A DNA stretch of 60,356 nucleotides from RUG11894 sp964344335 (GTDB lineage: Bacteria; Bacillota; Clostridia; Peptostreptococcales; Anaerovoracaceae). The notes under the pieces were generated by a model that was not told the origin of the DNA, did no database searches, and worked only from the letters and a program-made list of their open reading frames with translations. The translations under genes were made by a program, and so were the position numbers. Within the stretch, counting starts at the first letter, position 1; every line of letters begins with the position of its first letter. The DNA lies in NCBI GenBank assembly GCA_964344335.1, contig CAYFMW010000006.1, forward strand, positions 1-60,356. Direction: 5' to 3'. Positions 48,399 through 57,438 of the stretch are shown piece by piece.

Positions 48399-49196
48399 CT
48401 ACATCTTTCCGGCCTTTTCCACGCACTTTTCTATGGCTTCCATCGCCGCGTATCTAAAGCCGTTCTTTTCAAGAGCGGTTACCGCCTCGATGGTGGTGCC
48501 GCCCGGCGAGCAGACATTGTCTTTGAGCGCGCCCGGATGCGTCTTGGATTCAAGATAGAGTTCCGCGCTGCCCTTCATAACCTGCGCGGCTGCCAGATAC
48601 GCCAGATCTCTGCCGAGACCGTACCTGACCGCTCCGTCCGCAAGAGCCTCCATAAACATGAACATCAGCGCGGGACCGCTCCCCGTCAGCGCGGACATCG
48701 TATTGAATAGCCTCTCTTCGAGCTCTCTTACCACTCCGCAGGAGGCGAAGATTTTAAAGACCTTCTCTTTATCTTCTTCAGTGAAATTTTTGTTAAACGC
48801 CAGACTCGTCATGCCTTCCCCCACAGCTATAGGAATATTGGGCATCGTTCTGACGATTTTTATACCCTTTTTCGTTATATACGATTCGAGCCTCGCTATC
48901 TCCAAGCCTACTGCAAAAGAGATAATCAGCTTGTCGGAGCTCAGCTTGCTGTCTATCTCTCTTAATACTGTCTCAATCATGTTGGGCTTTACAGCGAGGA
49001 CTATTATCCCGGAATTTTCGACAAGATAGATGTTGTCGTTCGTAAGTTCCGGATTATAATTCGCTCCTATATTCTCGAGAGTCTTCTCGCTTTTATCGGA
49101 AATTATAAAATCTCCTTCGGCATACTCACCGCTCTTTACCATCCCTTTGAACAGGGAAAAGCCCATGTTCCCGCCGCCTATTATTCCAATCTTCAT
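48399..49196 (-). CDS. proC: Pyrroline-5-carboxylate reductase
   Basis: Last step of proline synthesis, NAD(P)H-dependent. 265 residues. Rossmann start MKIGIIGGGNMGFSLFKGM, cofactor region IIVLAVKPNMIETVL, VRTMPNIPIAVGEGM, and the substrate/dimer signature SALTGSGPALMFMFMEALAD with LKDNVCSPGGTTIEAV. Starts inside the proB stop (ATGA), third gene of proA-proB-proC. Confidence 0.97.
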   Translation of the reverse strand: MKIGIIGGGNMGFSLFKGMVKSGEYAEGDFIISDKSEKTLENIGANYNPELTNDNIYLVENSGIIVLAVKPNMIETVLREIDSKLSSDKLIISFAVGLEIARLESYITKKGIKIVRTMPNIPIAVGEGMTSLAFNKNFTEEDKEKVFKIFASCGVVRELEERLFNTMSALTGSGPALMFMFMEALADGAVRYGLGRDLAYLAAAQVMKGSAELYLESKTHPGALKDNVCSPGGTTIEAVTALEKNGFRYAAMEAIEKCVEKAGKM

Positions 49197-49999
49197 TCAA
49201 TTTTCCCCCTTATCAGAGTGTACTTCACCTTGTCTTCAAAAATATCGAGCACCGCCGTCGGAGAAGGCTTGCCTTTGGTTATCGCAAGCGAGCATCCGTA
49301 CTGCGAAAGCAGCTTTCCGGCCTTTATCTTAGTGGTGACCCCGCCCGTGCCGAAACTTCCCTTTTCACCTTCCTCCACCTCGAAAGAATCTATATCCTCT
49401 ATATACTCGCAGAGCCTGGCATCCTTATTTTCCTTGGGATTCTTATCGTAAATTCCTTCGATGTCCGTCAGGATTATCACCAAATCCGCTCCCCAGAGCG
49501 TTCCAACCCTCGCGGCGAGCATATCGTTATCTCCGATCTTTATCTCTTCCACGCAGACGGTATCGTTTTCGTTAATTACAGGGATTACGCCTTCATCTAT
49601 AAGGGTAAACAAGGTGTTTCTTATGTGCAGATTGCGACTCTCGTCTATAATATCGTCCTTTGTGAACAGTATCTGCGCTATGTGCAAATCCTTTTCAAGG
49701 AAGATGCGCCTGTATTCGCCCATCAGTTCCACCTGACCGATGGCGCAGAGCGCCTGCTTGTAGTTTATATCTTCCTTTCTGGACCACTTATTGATTGAGC
49801 TGACCCCCGCCATCCTGGCCCCTGAAGAAACGATGATGATTCTCTTGCCCTCGTCCATCAGCTTTTTGCACTGGGCGGAGAGGTTTCTTAAAAATTCCAC
49901 ATCTATCTTGCCGCGCTTATCGGTAACCGTGGACGAACCGATCTTTATGATAATTTTTCGGGCATCGTTAACTATGTCTTTTTTCTGTATATTTTCCAT
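49193..49999 (-). CDS. proB: Glutamate 5-kinase without PUA domain
   Basis: First step of proline synthesis. 268 residues: the amino acid kinase domain only (IIIKIGSSTVTDKRGKID, IIVSSGARMAGVSS, VIPVINENDTVCVEEI, FGTGGVTTKIKAGKLL). The C-terminal PUA domain of the E. coli type (367 residues) is absent, as in a number of Firmicutes. Lies nine bases downstream of proA. Confidence 0.95.
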   Translation of the reverse strand: MENIQKKDIVNDARKIIIKIGSSTVTDKRGKIDVEFLRNLSAQCKKLMDEGKRIIIVSSGARMAGVSSINKWSRKEDINYKQALCAIGQVELMGEYRRIFLEKDLHIAQILFTKDDIIDESRNLHIRNTLFTLIDEGVIPVINENDTVCVEEIKIGDNDMLAARVGTLWGADLVIILTDIEGIYDKNPKENKDARLCEYIEDIDSFEVEEGEKGSFGTGGVTTKIKAGKLLSQYGCSLAITKGKPSPTAVLDIFEDKVKYTLIRGKIE

Positions 50000-50008
50000 C
50001 AGCTGCTT

Positions 50009-51250
50009 CTACCTTATCTGACCCTCTCCGAATATGATGTATTTCTCCGACACTAAATTTTCAAGCCCCACAGGACCCCTGGCGTGCATCTTCTGCGTGG
50101 ATATGCCTATCTCGGCACCCAATCCGAACATACCTCCGTCGGTAAACCTCGTCGACGCGTTTACATATACGGCAGCCGCATCGACCTGCTCCTGGAATTT
50201 GAGCGCGTTTTTATAGGAATTGGTGACTATGCACTCCGAATGCATGGTGCCGTATGTATTGATGTGCTCTATTGCCTCGTCCACATCGGCGACAACTTTC
50301 ACTCCGATTACATAATCCAAATATTCTGTAAACCACTCGTCTTTATCTGCAATCTCTTTTGTATCGGGAAGTATGGCGTGCGACGCGCTATCCGTTCTAA
50401 ATTCAAGCTTTTCGCGTGTTTCCTCATAGAGAACCGGCAAAATCTCCTCGGCTATATCCTTGTGCAGGAGCAGTTTTTCTATGGCGTTACAGACTCCCAC
50501 CCTCTGGAGCTTGGCGTTCTTGAATATCGCCACAGCCATATCCTTGTCGTAATCTTTGTCGATATACATGTGATTGTTGCCCTCGCCCGTCTGTATCGTC
50601 GGAACGCTGGCATTTTTAACGACTCTCTTTATAAGCTCGTTGCCGCCGCGGGGAATCGCAAGATCCACTATATCGTTCGCCGTAAGGATTTCGTCGACAA
50701 TGTCTCTATCCGGGTCCTTAATGAGGTGGATTACACTCTCCGGTATGCCGGCCTTCGCAAGGCCTTTCTTGATGGCGTTTTCTATGGCAATATTGGACCT
50801 CATCGAGTTCGATGAACCCCTGAGTATCACGGCGTTCGAGGATTTAAAGCAAAGGACGAAGCTGTCCAGTGTAACATTCGGTCGCGCCTCGTAAATTACG
50901 GCTATCGCACCCAGCGGCACCGAAATCTTAATAAGCCTTAAGCCGTTTTCGAGGGTGCTTACGAATCTGGACTTGCCCACGGGATCGTCCAAAGCGATTA
51001 CATCGTATATGGATTGAATCATCCCGTCTATCCTGCCCTCGTCCAACATAAGTCTGTCGAGCAGAGCTTTTGACATATTATTTTCTTTGCCTTCCGCGAC
51101 ATCCTTGGCATTTTCGGCGATGATAATCTGCTTATCTTCTTCGAGGGCCTTCGCTACAAAATCCAAAGCGGTATTTTTGGTCTTCGTATCGCAGGTAGCT
51201 AAGAATTTTTTGGCCGACGCTATATCGCTTTTATATTTTTCTAAATACAT
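50009..51250 (-). CDS. proA: Gamma-glutamyl phosphate reductase
   Basis: Second step of proline synthesis. 413 residues, ALDH superfamily: LGAIAVIYEARPNVTLDSFVLCFKSSNAVILRGSS region, PRGGNELIKRV, the catalytic Cys in KLQRVGVCNAIEKLL, and MHSECIVTNSYKNALKFQEQ with NASTRFTDGGMFGLGAEIG. First gene of proABC. The upstream region (51251-51372) has overlapping TATAAT boxes at 51311-51321 on the minus strand without a clear -35; no T-box or leader peptide was found there. Confidence 0.97.
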   Translation of the reverse strand: MYLEKYKSDIASAKKFLATCDTKTKNTALDFVAKALEEDKQIIIAENAKDVAEGKENNMSKALLDRLMLDEGRIDGMIQSIYDVIALDDPVGKSRFVSTLENGLRLIKISVPLGAIAVIYEARPNVTLDSFVLCFKSSNAVILRGSSNSMRSNIAIENAIKKGLAKAGIPESVIHLIKDPDRDIVDEILTANDIVDLAIPRGGNELIKRVVKNASVPTIQTGEGNNHMYIDKDYDKDMAVAIFKNAKLQRVGVCNAIEKLLLHKDIAEEILPVLYEETREKLEFRTDSASHAILPDTKEIADKDEWFTEYLDYVIGVKVVADVDEAIEHINTYGTMHSECIVTNSYKNALKFQEQVDAAAVYVNASTRFTDGGMFGLGAEIGISTQKMHARGPVGLENLVSEKYIIFGEGQIR

Positions 51251-51372
51251 TCGAACCCCTCACTTTACAATTACAGTGCATATTACAATATCTGTCCTTT
51301 TGCAGATATTATTATATTATAAGACAAACTGTCACCTTTTAACAGAGTAATCGCGGCTAAAACATCTATTGC

Positions 51373-51912
51373 CTAAAGTATGAAGCCGTACAGCAGAACC
51401 CCCAGCGCGCCGCTCGCAAGAAGAGCGATTATCGGACTCTTTTTAAACACAAAGATAATCAACGCCGCTATTCCGAAAAAGAGCAGCGAATAATAGTCGA
51501 CAAAGCCACCCTTCGCTATGCCTATGCCCGCCGCGGCGATTATTCCTATGGCCGCCGGCCTTATTCCTTTGACGGCTACTTTCACCCACTCGTTCTTCTT
51601 CGCCTTTTCGAAAAAGAATGCGGTGAGCAGTGCGAGCAGGCTCGGAATTAAGATGACGCAAAAGGTGCAGATTATCCCCGCAAAAATTCCCAACATCATA
51701 TATCCCGTAAAGGTCGAGGTATTTACGGCAATAGGCCCCGGAGTCATCTCGGCCACGGCGATTATGTTTATGAACTGCTCCTCCGTAAGCCAGCCGTATT
51801 TCTGAACAATCTCGCTTTGAATCAGCCCGACAGCCGCGTAGCCTCCTCCGAAGCTGAAAGCTCCTATCTTAATAAAGCTGAGACACATTTTGATAAGCAG
51901 AGAATTAATCAT
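51373..51912 (-). CDS. Chromate transporter family protein, second half
   Basis: 179 residues from the ATG at 51912, preceded by GGTGAG; the upstream part to 51942 overlaps the partner gene. CHR domain with SFIKIGAFSFGGGYAAVGLI, GWLTEEQFINIIAVAEMTPG and PIAVNTSTFTGYMMLG, then about five membrane segments. Together with the next gene it makes the two-gene (short-chain) ChrA type. Family members export chromate, but many in anaerobes have unknown anion substrates. Confidence 0.88.
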   Translation of the reverse strand: MINSLLIKMCLSFIKIGAFSFGGGYAAVGLIQSEIVQKYGWLTEEQFINIIAVAEMTPGPIAVNTSTFTGYMMLGIFAGIICTFCVILIPSLLALLTAFFFEKAKKNEWVKVAVKGIRPAAIGIIAAAGIGIAKGGFVDYYSLLFFGIAALIIFVFKKSPIIALLASGALGVLLYGFIL

Positions 51913-52474
51913 CGCTCTCACCTTCGCTTTCGGGGGATTCACCCTTCCCTGCGCGGAATCTGAGCAGTGCGAAAAGCGCAGCGGCCACCACTGTAAATAT
52001 CGGATTCACTTTAAAAAAGGCTATGGCCGCAAACGACAACAATGCCACTAAGAACGCCACGATGCTCTTATGCACCTTCGCCGACTTTGCAAGCTTGTAA
52101 ACAGCGCTGATTATGAGTGCGAATACGGCGGGACCCACAGCTTTAAAGAAGGCCTGCACATAGATATTATCTATAAAAGTGTTAAAGAGGATGGCTATAA
52201 GAAGAATGATTATTATAGAAGGCGTTATAGTGCCTAAAATCGCCGCCAGGGCGCCCTTTATGCCCATCAGGCGATATCCTATGAATGTGGCCGCATTCGT
52301 CGCCAGAGGGCCCGGGAGAGAGTTTGTGAGGGATATTGAATCTAGAAACTCCTCGTCGCGAAGCCATCCCTTCTTTTGACAGACGACCTCCTGAATGACG
52401 GGAAGCATGGCATAGCCTCCGCCTATCGTAAAGAGGCCTATCTTAAAGAAGCTTATGAATATTTGAAACAGCAA
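51905..52474 (-). CDS. Chromate transporter family protein, first half
   Basis: 189 residues, TTG start at 52474 with AAGGAAG before it. CHR domain: FFKIGLFTIGGGYAMLPVIQ, EEFLDSISLTNSLPGPLATN and AATFIGYRLMGIKG, then membrane segments; the C-terminal tail is acidic (GESPESEGESDD). The two halves overlap by eight bases and are homologous to each other, so they probably form a heterodimer. Confidence 0.88.
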   Translation of the reverse strand: MLFQIFISFFKIGLFTIGGGYAMLPVIQEVVCQKKGWLRDEEFLDSISLTNSLPGPLATNAATFIGYRLMGIKGALAAILGTITPSIIIILLIAILFNTFIDNIYVQAFFKAVGPAVFALIISAVYKLAKSAKVHKSIVAFLVALLSFAAIAFFKVNPIFTVVAAALFALLRFRAGKGESPESEGESDD

Positions 52475-52523
52475 TTTATCTTCCTTCCGAGTTTTTGTCC
52501 GATCCCGAATACCCCTAATAAAA

Positions 52524-52545
52524 GGGAACGGCCGAGGCCGCTCCC
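52524..52545 (-). terminator. Terminator of the nucleoside ABC operon
   Basis: GGGAACGGCC (52524-52533) and GGCCGCTCCC (52536-52545) pair over 10 bp; on the minus strand TTTTATT follows. Lies 10 bases after the last permease gene and insulates the chromate genes downstream. Confidence 0.8.
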
Positions 52546-52555
52546 CGTGTTTTGC

Positions 52556-53497
52556 TTAACGAAGCGATTTGTCGTATGGAATTCCCGAAGCTTTCGGAGC
52601 CCTCGACTTCTTCGATGTGAACGCAAGAACAACCAGACAGATTATGTACGGCAGCATATTGTAGATGCCGCTTGGAATCTCGAGGCGCGCAAGAAAATCG
52701 AATCCCATATAGACATTGGACAGCGCCCTCAAAAGTCCGAAGAACAGCGCCGAAAGCGCTATCCTGTGGGGCTTCCACTGCCCGAATATCATTACGGCAA
52801 GGGCGAGGAAACCGAAGCCCGCCACACCGTTTTCGAACTTCCATTCCGATACCCCCGAGGTAATGTAGACTATACCTCCCAATCCGCCTAAGAAACCGGA
52901 AATGAGCACGCCCATGTAGCGCATCTTATATACATTAATCCCCACCGAATCGGCAGCCTGCGGGTGCTCGCCGCAAGCCATGAGTCTAAGCCCGAAGCGA
53001 GTCTTGTAAAGCAGGATGTAGGAAATAACGAGGAGCACGATGGTAACCAGCAGGAACCAACTCAGCTCGAAGCTTCCAATCTTTATTAAAAATGCCTTCT
53101 TGGGATTTATGTACTGTATTGTCGAAGAGACATTGTCCACGCTTATTCTCGTGTTCATGGCCTTGACGAATACCGTGGCTCCGGCAAGAGCGAGCATATT
53201 CAAAGCCGTTCCGACGATAGTTTGATCCGCACCGAAGCTGACCGCGGCCACCGCAAGCAGTAGCGAAAAGATTAACCCTAATAGCGCTGCTACAATCATG
53301 GTTAAGATCACCATCAGAGCGGGATTTCCGCTTTCCGGATAGAATTTCATTACCAGGGCGCCTCCGAGCGCACCCATTATCATTATGCCCTCAAGGCCGA
53401 TGTTTATGACGCCCGAGCGTTCGGAGAAGCAGCCGCCTATCGCCACCAGCGTCAGTACCGATGTAAATATCAGCGTGTACTGGACCAACAATATCAT
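52556..53497 (-). CDS. ABC transporter permease, nucleoside/BmpA type (NupQ-like)
   Basis: 313 residues, about eight to ten membrane segments, BPD_transp_2 family. Family marks: FSERSGVINIGLEGIMIMGA, SFGADQTIVGTALNMLA, RLMACGEHPQAADSVGINVY (coupling loop) and ASGVSEWKFENG-type loop with GFGFLALAVMIFGQWKPHR. Its start overlaps the other permease gene (ATGA). Family importers of this kind (nupNOPQ, YufOPQ) carry nucleosides. No BmpA/NupN binding protein gene is next to it. Confidence 0.9.
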   Translation of the reverse strand: MILLVQYTLIFTSVLTLVAIGGCFSERSGVINIGLEGIMIMGALGGALVMKFYPESGNPALMVILTMIVAALLGLIFSLLLAVAAVSFGADQTIVGTALNMLALAGATVFVKAMNTRISVDNVSSTIQYINPKKAFLIKIGSFELSWFLLVTIVLLVISYILLYKTRFGLRLMACGEHPQAADSVGINVYKMRYMGVLISGFLGGLGGIVYITSGVSEWKFENGVAGFGFLALAVMIFGQWKPHRIALSALFFGLLRALSNVYMGFDFLARLEIPSGIYNMLPYIICLVVLAFTSKKSRAPKASGIPYDKSLR

Positions 53498-54654
53498 GAC
53501 TCTGCACCTCCTTGCGCCGCAACATCTACAGTTTGAAGATCTTCCTCAGCCTTTTTCTGCGAGATTTCGAATTCGTCCTCGCCCTTAGTGCTTATCCTAT
53601 GCAGATTCAACTTGATTAATCCGACGAATCCGCACAGATATATGATTATCGAAGATATCAGGTCGGAGATCTGCGCAGAATACATGGTCTTGTCGACATA
53701 GGCTCCTCCCTGCGTAATATGCTGAATAAAATACGAACTGAATATGGAACCTATCGGGCTGAGCCCCCCGAGGAAGGCCGCCGCTATTCCGTTAAAGCCC
53801 ATGTTGGCAACGGAGCTTCCCGTGCAGAGCCACTGCTCGAAACCCGTCAGGTAGAAGAATGCTCCGCCGAGACCCGAGAGGGCTCCGGCTATCGCCATCG
53901 TCACTATGATATTCCTCTTTTCGTTCATTCCGGCATATTTTGCGGCGAATCTGTTGTGGCCGGTCGCGCGGAGTTCATAACCGAATGTGGTTTTCTCGAG
54001 CACTATCCAAATCATCACGGTAATCAGGAGCGCAAAAGGCATGGCTATGGTTACATAATTGTTTCCGGAGAAAATTTTCTGAAGACCCGCGGAGGGAATA
54101 AGCGATCCGGGGCTTTCGGTTGAAATCAACAATGTATAGGGAGAAGTCGACTCTTTTACCGTCGACAGAATCATGTTAACCGTATACAGAGAAATCCAGT
54201 TGAGCATTATGCAGGAAAGCACCTCGTTTACATTCGCGTAGCTCTTGAGAGTGCCGGATATCGAGCCCAGCAAGGATCCCGCAATCATCGCGGCTATTAT
54301 GCATACCCACCAGGGCATTTGAAATTTCAGCGCCAAATAGAGTGCCGCGCAGGATCCGACCGTATACTGTCCGGAAGCTCCGATATTGAAGAGTCCTACC
54401 TTATATGCAAAGAGTATCGACAGAGAGCACATCAGAAGAGGTACCGATTTAACGAGTGTATTTCCGAAATACTTCATCTGCGCAACGGCGCTCGGATAGT
54501 AGAAGAAGTTTTTGATGACAACGCTTATCGCCTTGCCGGCTCCCGAAGGATTAATAAACAGCAGCACTATATATCCGACAAGCAGGCCGATGATTATGCA
54601 GATAAGAGATGCCAGGAAGGTCCTCGCCCCTTCGCTCTTTAAAAGTTTCCTCAT
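53494..54654 (-). CDS. ABC transporter permease, nucleoside/BmpA type (NupP-like)
   Basis: 386 residues with an N-terminal membrane segment FLASLICIIIGLLVGYIVLL and about nine further ones. Family marks: LFNIGASGQYTVGSCAALYL, ANVNEVLSCIMLNWISLYTV, ELRATGHNRFAAKYAGMNEK (coupling loop), ANMGFNGIAAAFLGGLSPIG. C-terminal charged tail. Overlaps both flanking genes by ATGA. Confidence 0.9.
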   Translation of the reverse strand: MRKLLKSEGARTFLASLICIIIGLLVGYIVLLFINPSGAGKAISVVIKNFFYYPSAVAQMKYFGNTLVKSVPLLMCSLSILFAYKVGLFNIGASGQYTVGSCAALYLALKFQMPWWVCIIAAMIAGSLLGSISGTLKSYANVNEVLSCIMLNWISLYTVNMILSTVKESTSPYTLLISTESPGSLIPSAGLQKIFSGNNYVTIAMPFALLITVMIWIVLEKTTFGYELRATGHNRFAAKYAGMNEKRNIIVTMAIAGALSGLGGAFFYLTGFEQWLCTGSSVANMGFNGIAAAFLGGLSPIGSIFSSYFIQHITQGGAYVDKTMYSAQISDLISSIIIYLCGFVGLIKLNLHRISTKGEDEFEISQKKAEEDLQTVDVAAQGGAES

Positions 54655-56210
54655 TGTGCGACCTCCCGTCCGCGCTCATTCTGCGCCTTATGTCTCCCGG
54701 CTCCCGCCATGTAGAGTCCCAATTCCTCGACTGTCGTCTCCTCCGGCCTGAACTCTCCCACGATCTCGCCCTCGTAGATAACTAAAATCCTGTCCGAAAC
54801 GCTCATGACCTCGTCAAGTTCGAACGAGACCAGCAGGACCGCCTTATCTGCATCCCTTTGAGCCACGAGTTGCTTATGTATATATTCTATCGCTCCGACA
54901 TCGAGGCCTCGGGTCGGTTGTACCGCGATCAGAAGCTCGGGGTCTCTATCTATCTCCCTCGCAACTATGCTCTTTTGCTGATTGCCGCCCGACATGCTGC
55001 GAACCTTCGTTACGGGCCCGCGACCGGAGCGGACATCGTATTGTTCTATCAGCTTCTCCGCGTATTTTCTTATGGCGGGCCTTACGAGGAAACCGCGCTT
55101 GGTAAACTCGTCCTCGAAATATCTTTGTAGAACGAGATTATATTCGAGCGAATAATCCAGAATAAGCCCGTGCTTATGCCTGTCTTCGGGTATATGACTG
55201 AGACCTATAAGAGATCTGTCCCTTATCGATGCCTCCGTAATATCCTGTCCGCAGAGTTCTATCTTCCCCTCGCTTAAAGGCTCCAGTCCGGTTAGCGCAT
55301 ACACGAGCTCCGACTGGCCGTTTCCGTCTATCCCGGCAATGCAGACTATCTCGCCCTTCCTGACATTGAAGGATACATTTCTTACCGCACCCTTCTTATG
55401 GTCCTTGGAGCTGACAGTCAGATTATCCACCCTCAGCACTTCCTCGCCGGCCTGTTTGGCTTGCTTGTGAACCACAAAATCGACATCGCGCCCGACCATC
55501 ATTTTTGAGAGCTCCTCCTTTGAGGTCTCGCTCACATTGACGGTGCCGATGCGCTTGCCCTTTCTGAGGACCGTAACCCTGTCGGCGACCTCCATTATCT
55601 CGTTCAGTTTATGGGATATGAATAGGATGGACTTCCCCTCTTCGGCGAGGCTCTTCATTATCTGAATGAGCTCTTCGATTTCCTGAGGTGTAAGCACTGC
55701 TGTAGGTTCATCGAAAATTAGAATCTCGTTGTTGCGGTAGAGCATCTTGAGGATTTCCGTCCTCTGCTGCATGCCAACCGTTACATCTTCTATGAGTGCA
55801 TCGGGTTCGAGCGCAAAGCCGTATTTGTCCGAAAGCTCCATAACCCTGCGGCGGGCTTCACTGAGCTCCAGGAGGCCTTTGTCGACGGTCTCGACACCCA
55901 GAATTATGTTCTGTAGAACCGTAAAGCACTCCACGAGCTTGAAGTGCTGATGCACCATCCCGATACCGAGATTGTTCGCATCGTTGGGGTCCTTTATCTC
56001 AACGACGCGGCCATCCTTCTTTATGATGCCCTCCTCGGGCTTATACAACCCGAACAGGACGCTCATGAGAGTGGACTTTCCCGCGCCGTTTTCGCCGAGC
56101 AAGGCGTGAATCTCGCCCTTCTTGAGCTGAAGCGTGATGTTGTCGTTTGCAATTATGCCGGGAAACTTCTTGGTGATGTTCAGCATTTCAATTGCATAAG
56201 GTGCATCCAT
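54651..56210 (-). CDS. ABC transporter ATP-binding protein, nucleoside/BmpA type (NupO-like, double ATPase)
   Basis: 519 residues with two ABC domains in one chain. First: Walker A LLGENGAGKSTLMSVLFG, signature DVTVGMQQRTEILKML (VGMQQ variant), Walker B ILIFDEPTAVLTPQE, FISHKLNEIM. Second: CIAGIDGNGQSELVYALTG (degenerate P-loop with Asn-Gly-Gln in place of GKS/T), RSMSGGNQQKSIVAREI, LLIAVQPTRGLDVGA. This asymmetry is usual in sugar and nucleoside importers. First gene of the operon; ribosome site GGAGG. Confidence 0.93.
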   Translation of the reverse strand: MDAPYAIEMLNITKKFPGIIANDNITLQLKKGEIHALLGENGAGKSTLMSVLFGLYKPEEGIIKKDGRVVEIKDPNDANNLGIGMVHQHFKLVECFTVLQNIILGVETVDKGLLELSEARRRVMELSDKYGFALEPDALIEDVTVGMQQRTEILKMLYRNNEILIFDEPTAVLTPQEIEELIQIMKSLAEEGKSILFISHKLNEIMEVADRVTVLRKGKRIGTVNVSETSKEELSKMMVGRDVDFVVHKQAKQAGEEVLRVDNLTVSSKDHKKGAVRNVSFNVRKGEIVCIAGIDGNGQSELVYALTGLEPLSEGKIELCGQDITEASIRDRSLIGLSHIPEDRHKHGLILDYSLEYNLVLQRYFEDEFTKRGFLVRPAIRKYAEKLIEQYDVRSGRGPVTKVRSMSGGNQQKSIVAREIDRDPELLIAVQPTRGLDVGAIEYIHKQLVAQRDADKAVLLVSFELDEVMSVSDRILVIYEGEIVGEFRPEETTVEELGLYMAGAGRHKAQNERGREVAQ

Positions 56211-56246
56211 GGCGTAAACCTCCTGTGACCCTCATTAAATCAATTA

Positions 56247-56255
56247 ATCATAACA
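56247..56255 (-). promoter_or_regulatory. Extended -10 promoter of the nucleoside ABC operon
   Basis: Minus strand TGTTATGAT (TGn plus TATGAT), 37-45 bases before the ATPase start, with TTTCGA 17 bases further upstream as a weak -35. CTCGAAAG (56269-56276) and CTTTCGAG (56310-56317) form a perfect 8-bp inverted repeat over the -35 side, a possible operator. No purine riboswitch fits in the short leader. Confidence 0.5.
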
Positions 56256-56391
56256 CAAATTGAATGCGCTCGAAAGATGATATATCTTGATTCTTCGATT
56301 ATTTCCGTCCTTTCGAGAAGAATTTTAAGTGCAAACAGGCAGTACGATACTGAAAATTCGGGCCTAAGATTTACCTGAAGCTTGCAAAAAT

Positions 56392-56418
56392 TTTACAGAA
56401 CAATGCTAAAATTATAAT
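56392..56418 (+). promoter_or_regulatory. Candidate promoter of the CPBP protease gene
   Basis: TTTACA (56392-56397), 15 bases, perfect TATAAT (56413-56418); the spacer is two bases short. The start codon follows at 56453. Confidence 0.45.
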
Positions 56419-56452
56419 GTTAAAGCATCTTATAAATTTCGGAGGCGTCGCC

Positions 56453-57257
56453 ATGAAAAAAGGTCTTTTTAAAAACGAGACTCTGTGGAGATTTTCGCTC
56501 GGCTGTGGCCTTTTTGTGATCATTATGAGCGTTTTCCGGCGCTTGCTAAGACCGATTCTTCCCCAAAACGAATTATTTCTCTATCTGATGCAATCGGTGG
56601 TAATGATGTTGCTCGGTGCCCTCGCGATACATCTGTGCTTAAAGCCCGCAGAAAAGATAGAAATAGAAAGAAAGGAAAAGGGATTGAGCGGCATCGAGCT
56701 GATAATACTTATTTTTGCGAATTTCTCGGCGACATTTTTGACCACAATTATAGTGATGATATTATCTGCGATCGGAGTTCTGAACCTGCAAACTCCTTTG
56801 GAATTCGACTTGCAGGATCCCAAGTTAATCTACTATTTGCTTATGTTTCTGGTATCTGCGCCGATAATCGAAGAGCTGATGTTCCGAAGGATTCNNNNNN
56901 NNNNNNNNNNNNNNNNNNNNNNNNNNNNNNNNNNNNNNNNNNNNNNNNNNNNNNNNNNNNNNNNNNNNNNNNNNNNNNNNNNNNNNNNNNNNNNTGCCTA
57001 TACTCCTTCATGCGCACTCAAACTTCTTCGGTGCGGTAATGGGCAACCTCATTCCCGAAAATATATTGTCCTTGTACATGTTGATTATGATGGTGCTGGG
57101 CATCCTGAACATAATTCTCTTCTTCGTGAACAGAAAAAGATTCAGTCTCGACGGGGAGCGCAGGCTCATCAAGAAGGAAGCCCTGCTGGAAATCTTTACC
57201 TCGCCTGCCACTTGGATTTATATCCTTCTGGTAATTTTACTGTATATAACTAAATAA
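56453..57257 (+). CDS. CPBP family intramembrane metalloprotease (interrupted by assembly gap)
   Basis: Starts at the ATG at 56453 (GGAGG before it; the frame is open to 56417). Part before the gap: three to four membrane segments, then the first CPBP active-site motif APIIEELMFRRI. After the gap the frame of a continuous 100-N reading is wrong; the correct frame continues from PILLHAHSNFFGAVMGN (CPBP motif His-x3-Asn type) to the stop at 57257, ending IYILLVILLYITK. So the true gap length is not a plain 100 bases in frame. CPBP proteases process prenylated proteins in eukaryotes; bacterial members are linked to bacteriocin immunity or unknown roles. Confidence 0.8.
56895..56994. other. Assembly gap (100 N) inside the CPBP gene
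   Basis: Exactly 100 unknown bases between the EELMFRR motif and the later HSNFF motif. The missing piece should code for about two membrane segments and the second active-site motif; the reading frames on both sides differ by the arbitrary gap size. Confidence 0.95.
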
Positions 57258-57298
57258 CAAAGTAAAACTCGTCCCGGCGATCTGCCCGAAAGGATAAA

Positions 57299-57330
57299 GT
57301 CCGCTGTCTTTAAAAACAGCGGACTCTTTT
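57299..57330 (+). terminator. Terminator of the CPBP gene
   Basis: GTCCGCTGT (57299-57307) pairs with ACAGCGGAC (57316-57324), eight-base loop, then TCTTTT. Strong intrinsic terminator. Confidence 0.85.
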
Positions 57331-57438
57331 AATTATCGGCCATCTATGTAACCGCGTCACTGAAATCCTTTGATTAAATCACTATCATATTAATGCAAAA
57401 TTCACATACGAAAATATAAGGAATGCAAGGAGGATTAA

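Noticed and set aside
51251..51372. Possible T-box or leader peptide before proABC
   Set aside because: No T-box sequence, no proline-rich short ORF and no terminator hairpin with T run were found.
56211..56452. Purine riboswitch before the nucleoside ABC operon
   Set aside because: The leader after the predicted start is too short and lacks the three-stem core; only promoter-like and dyad elements were found.
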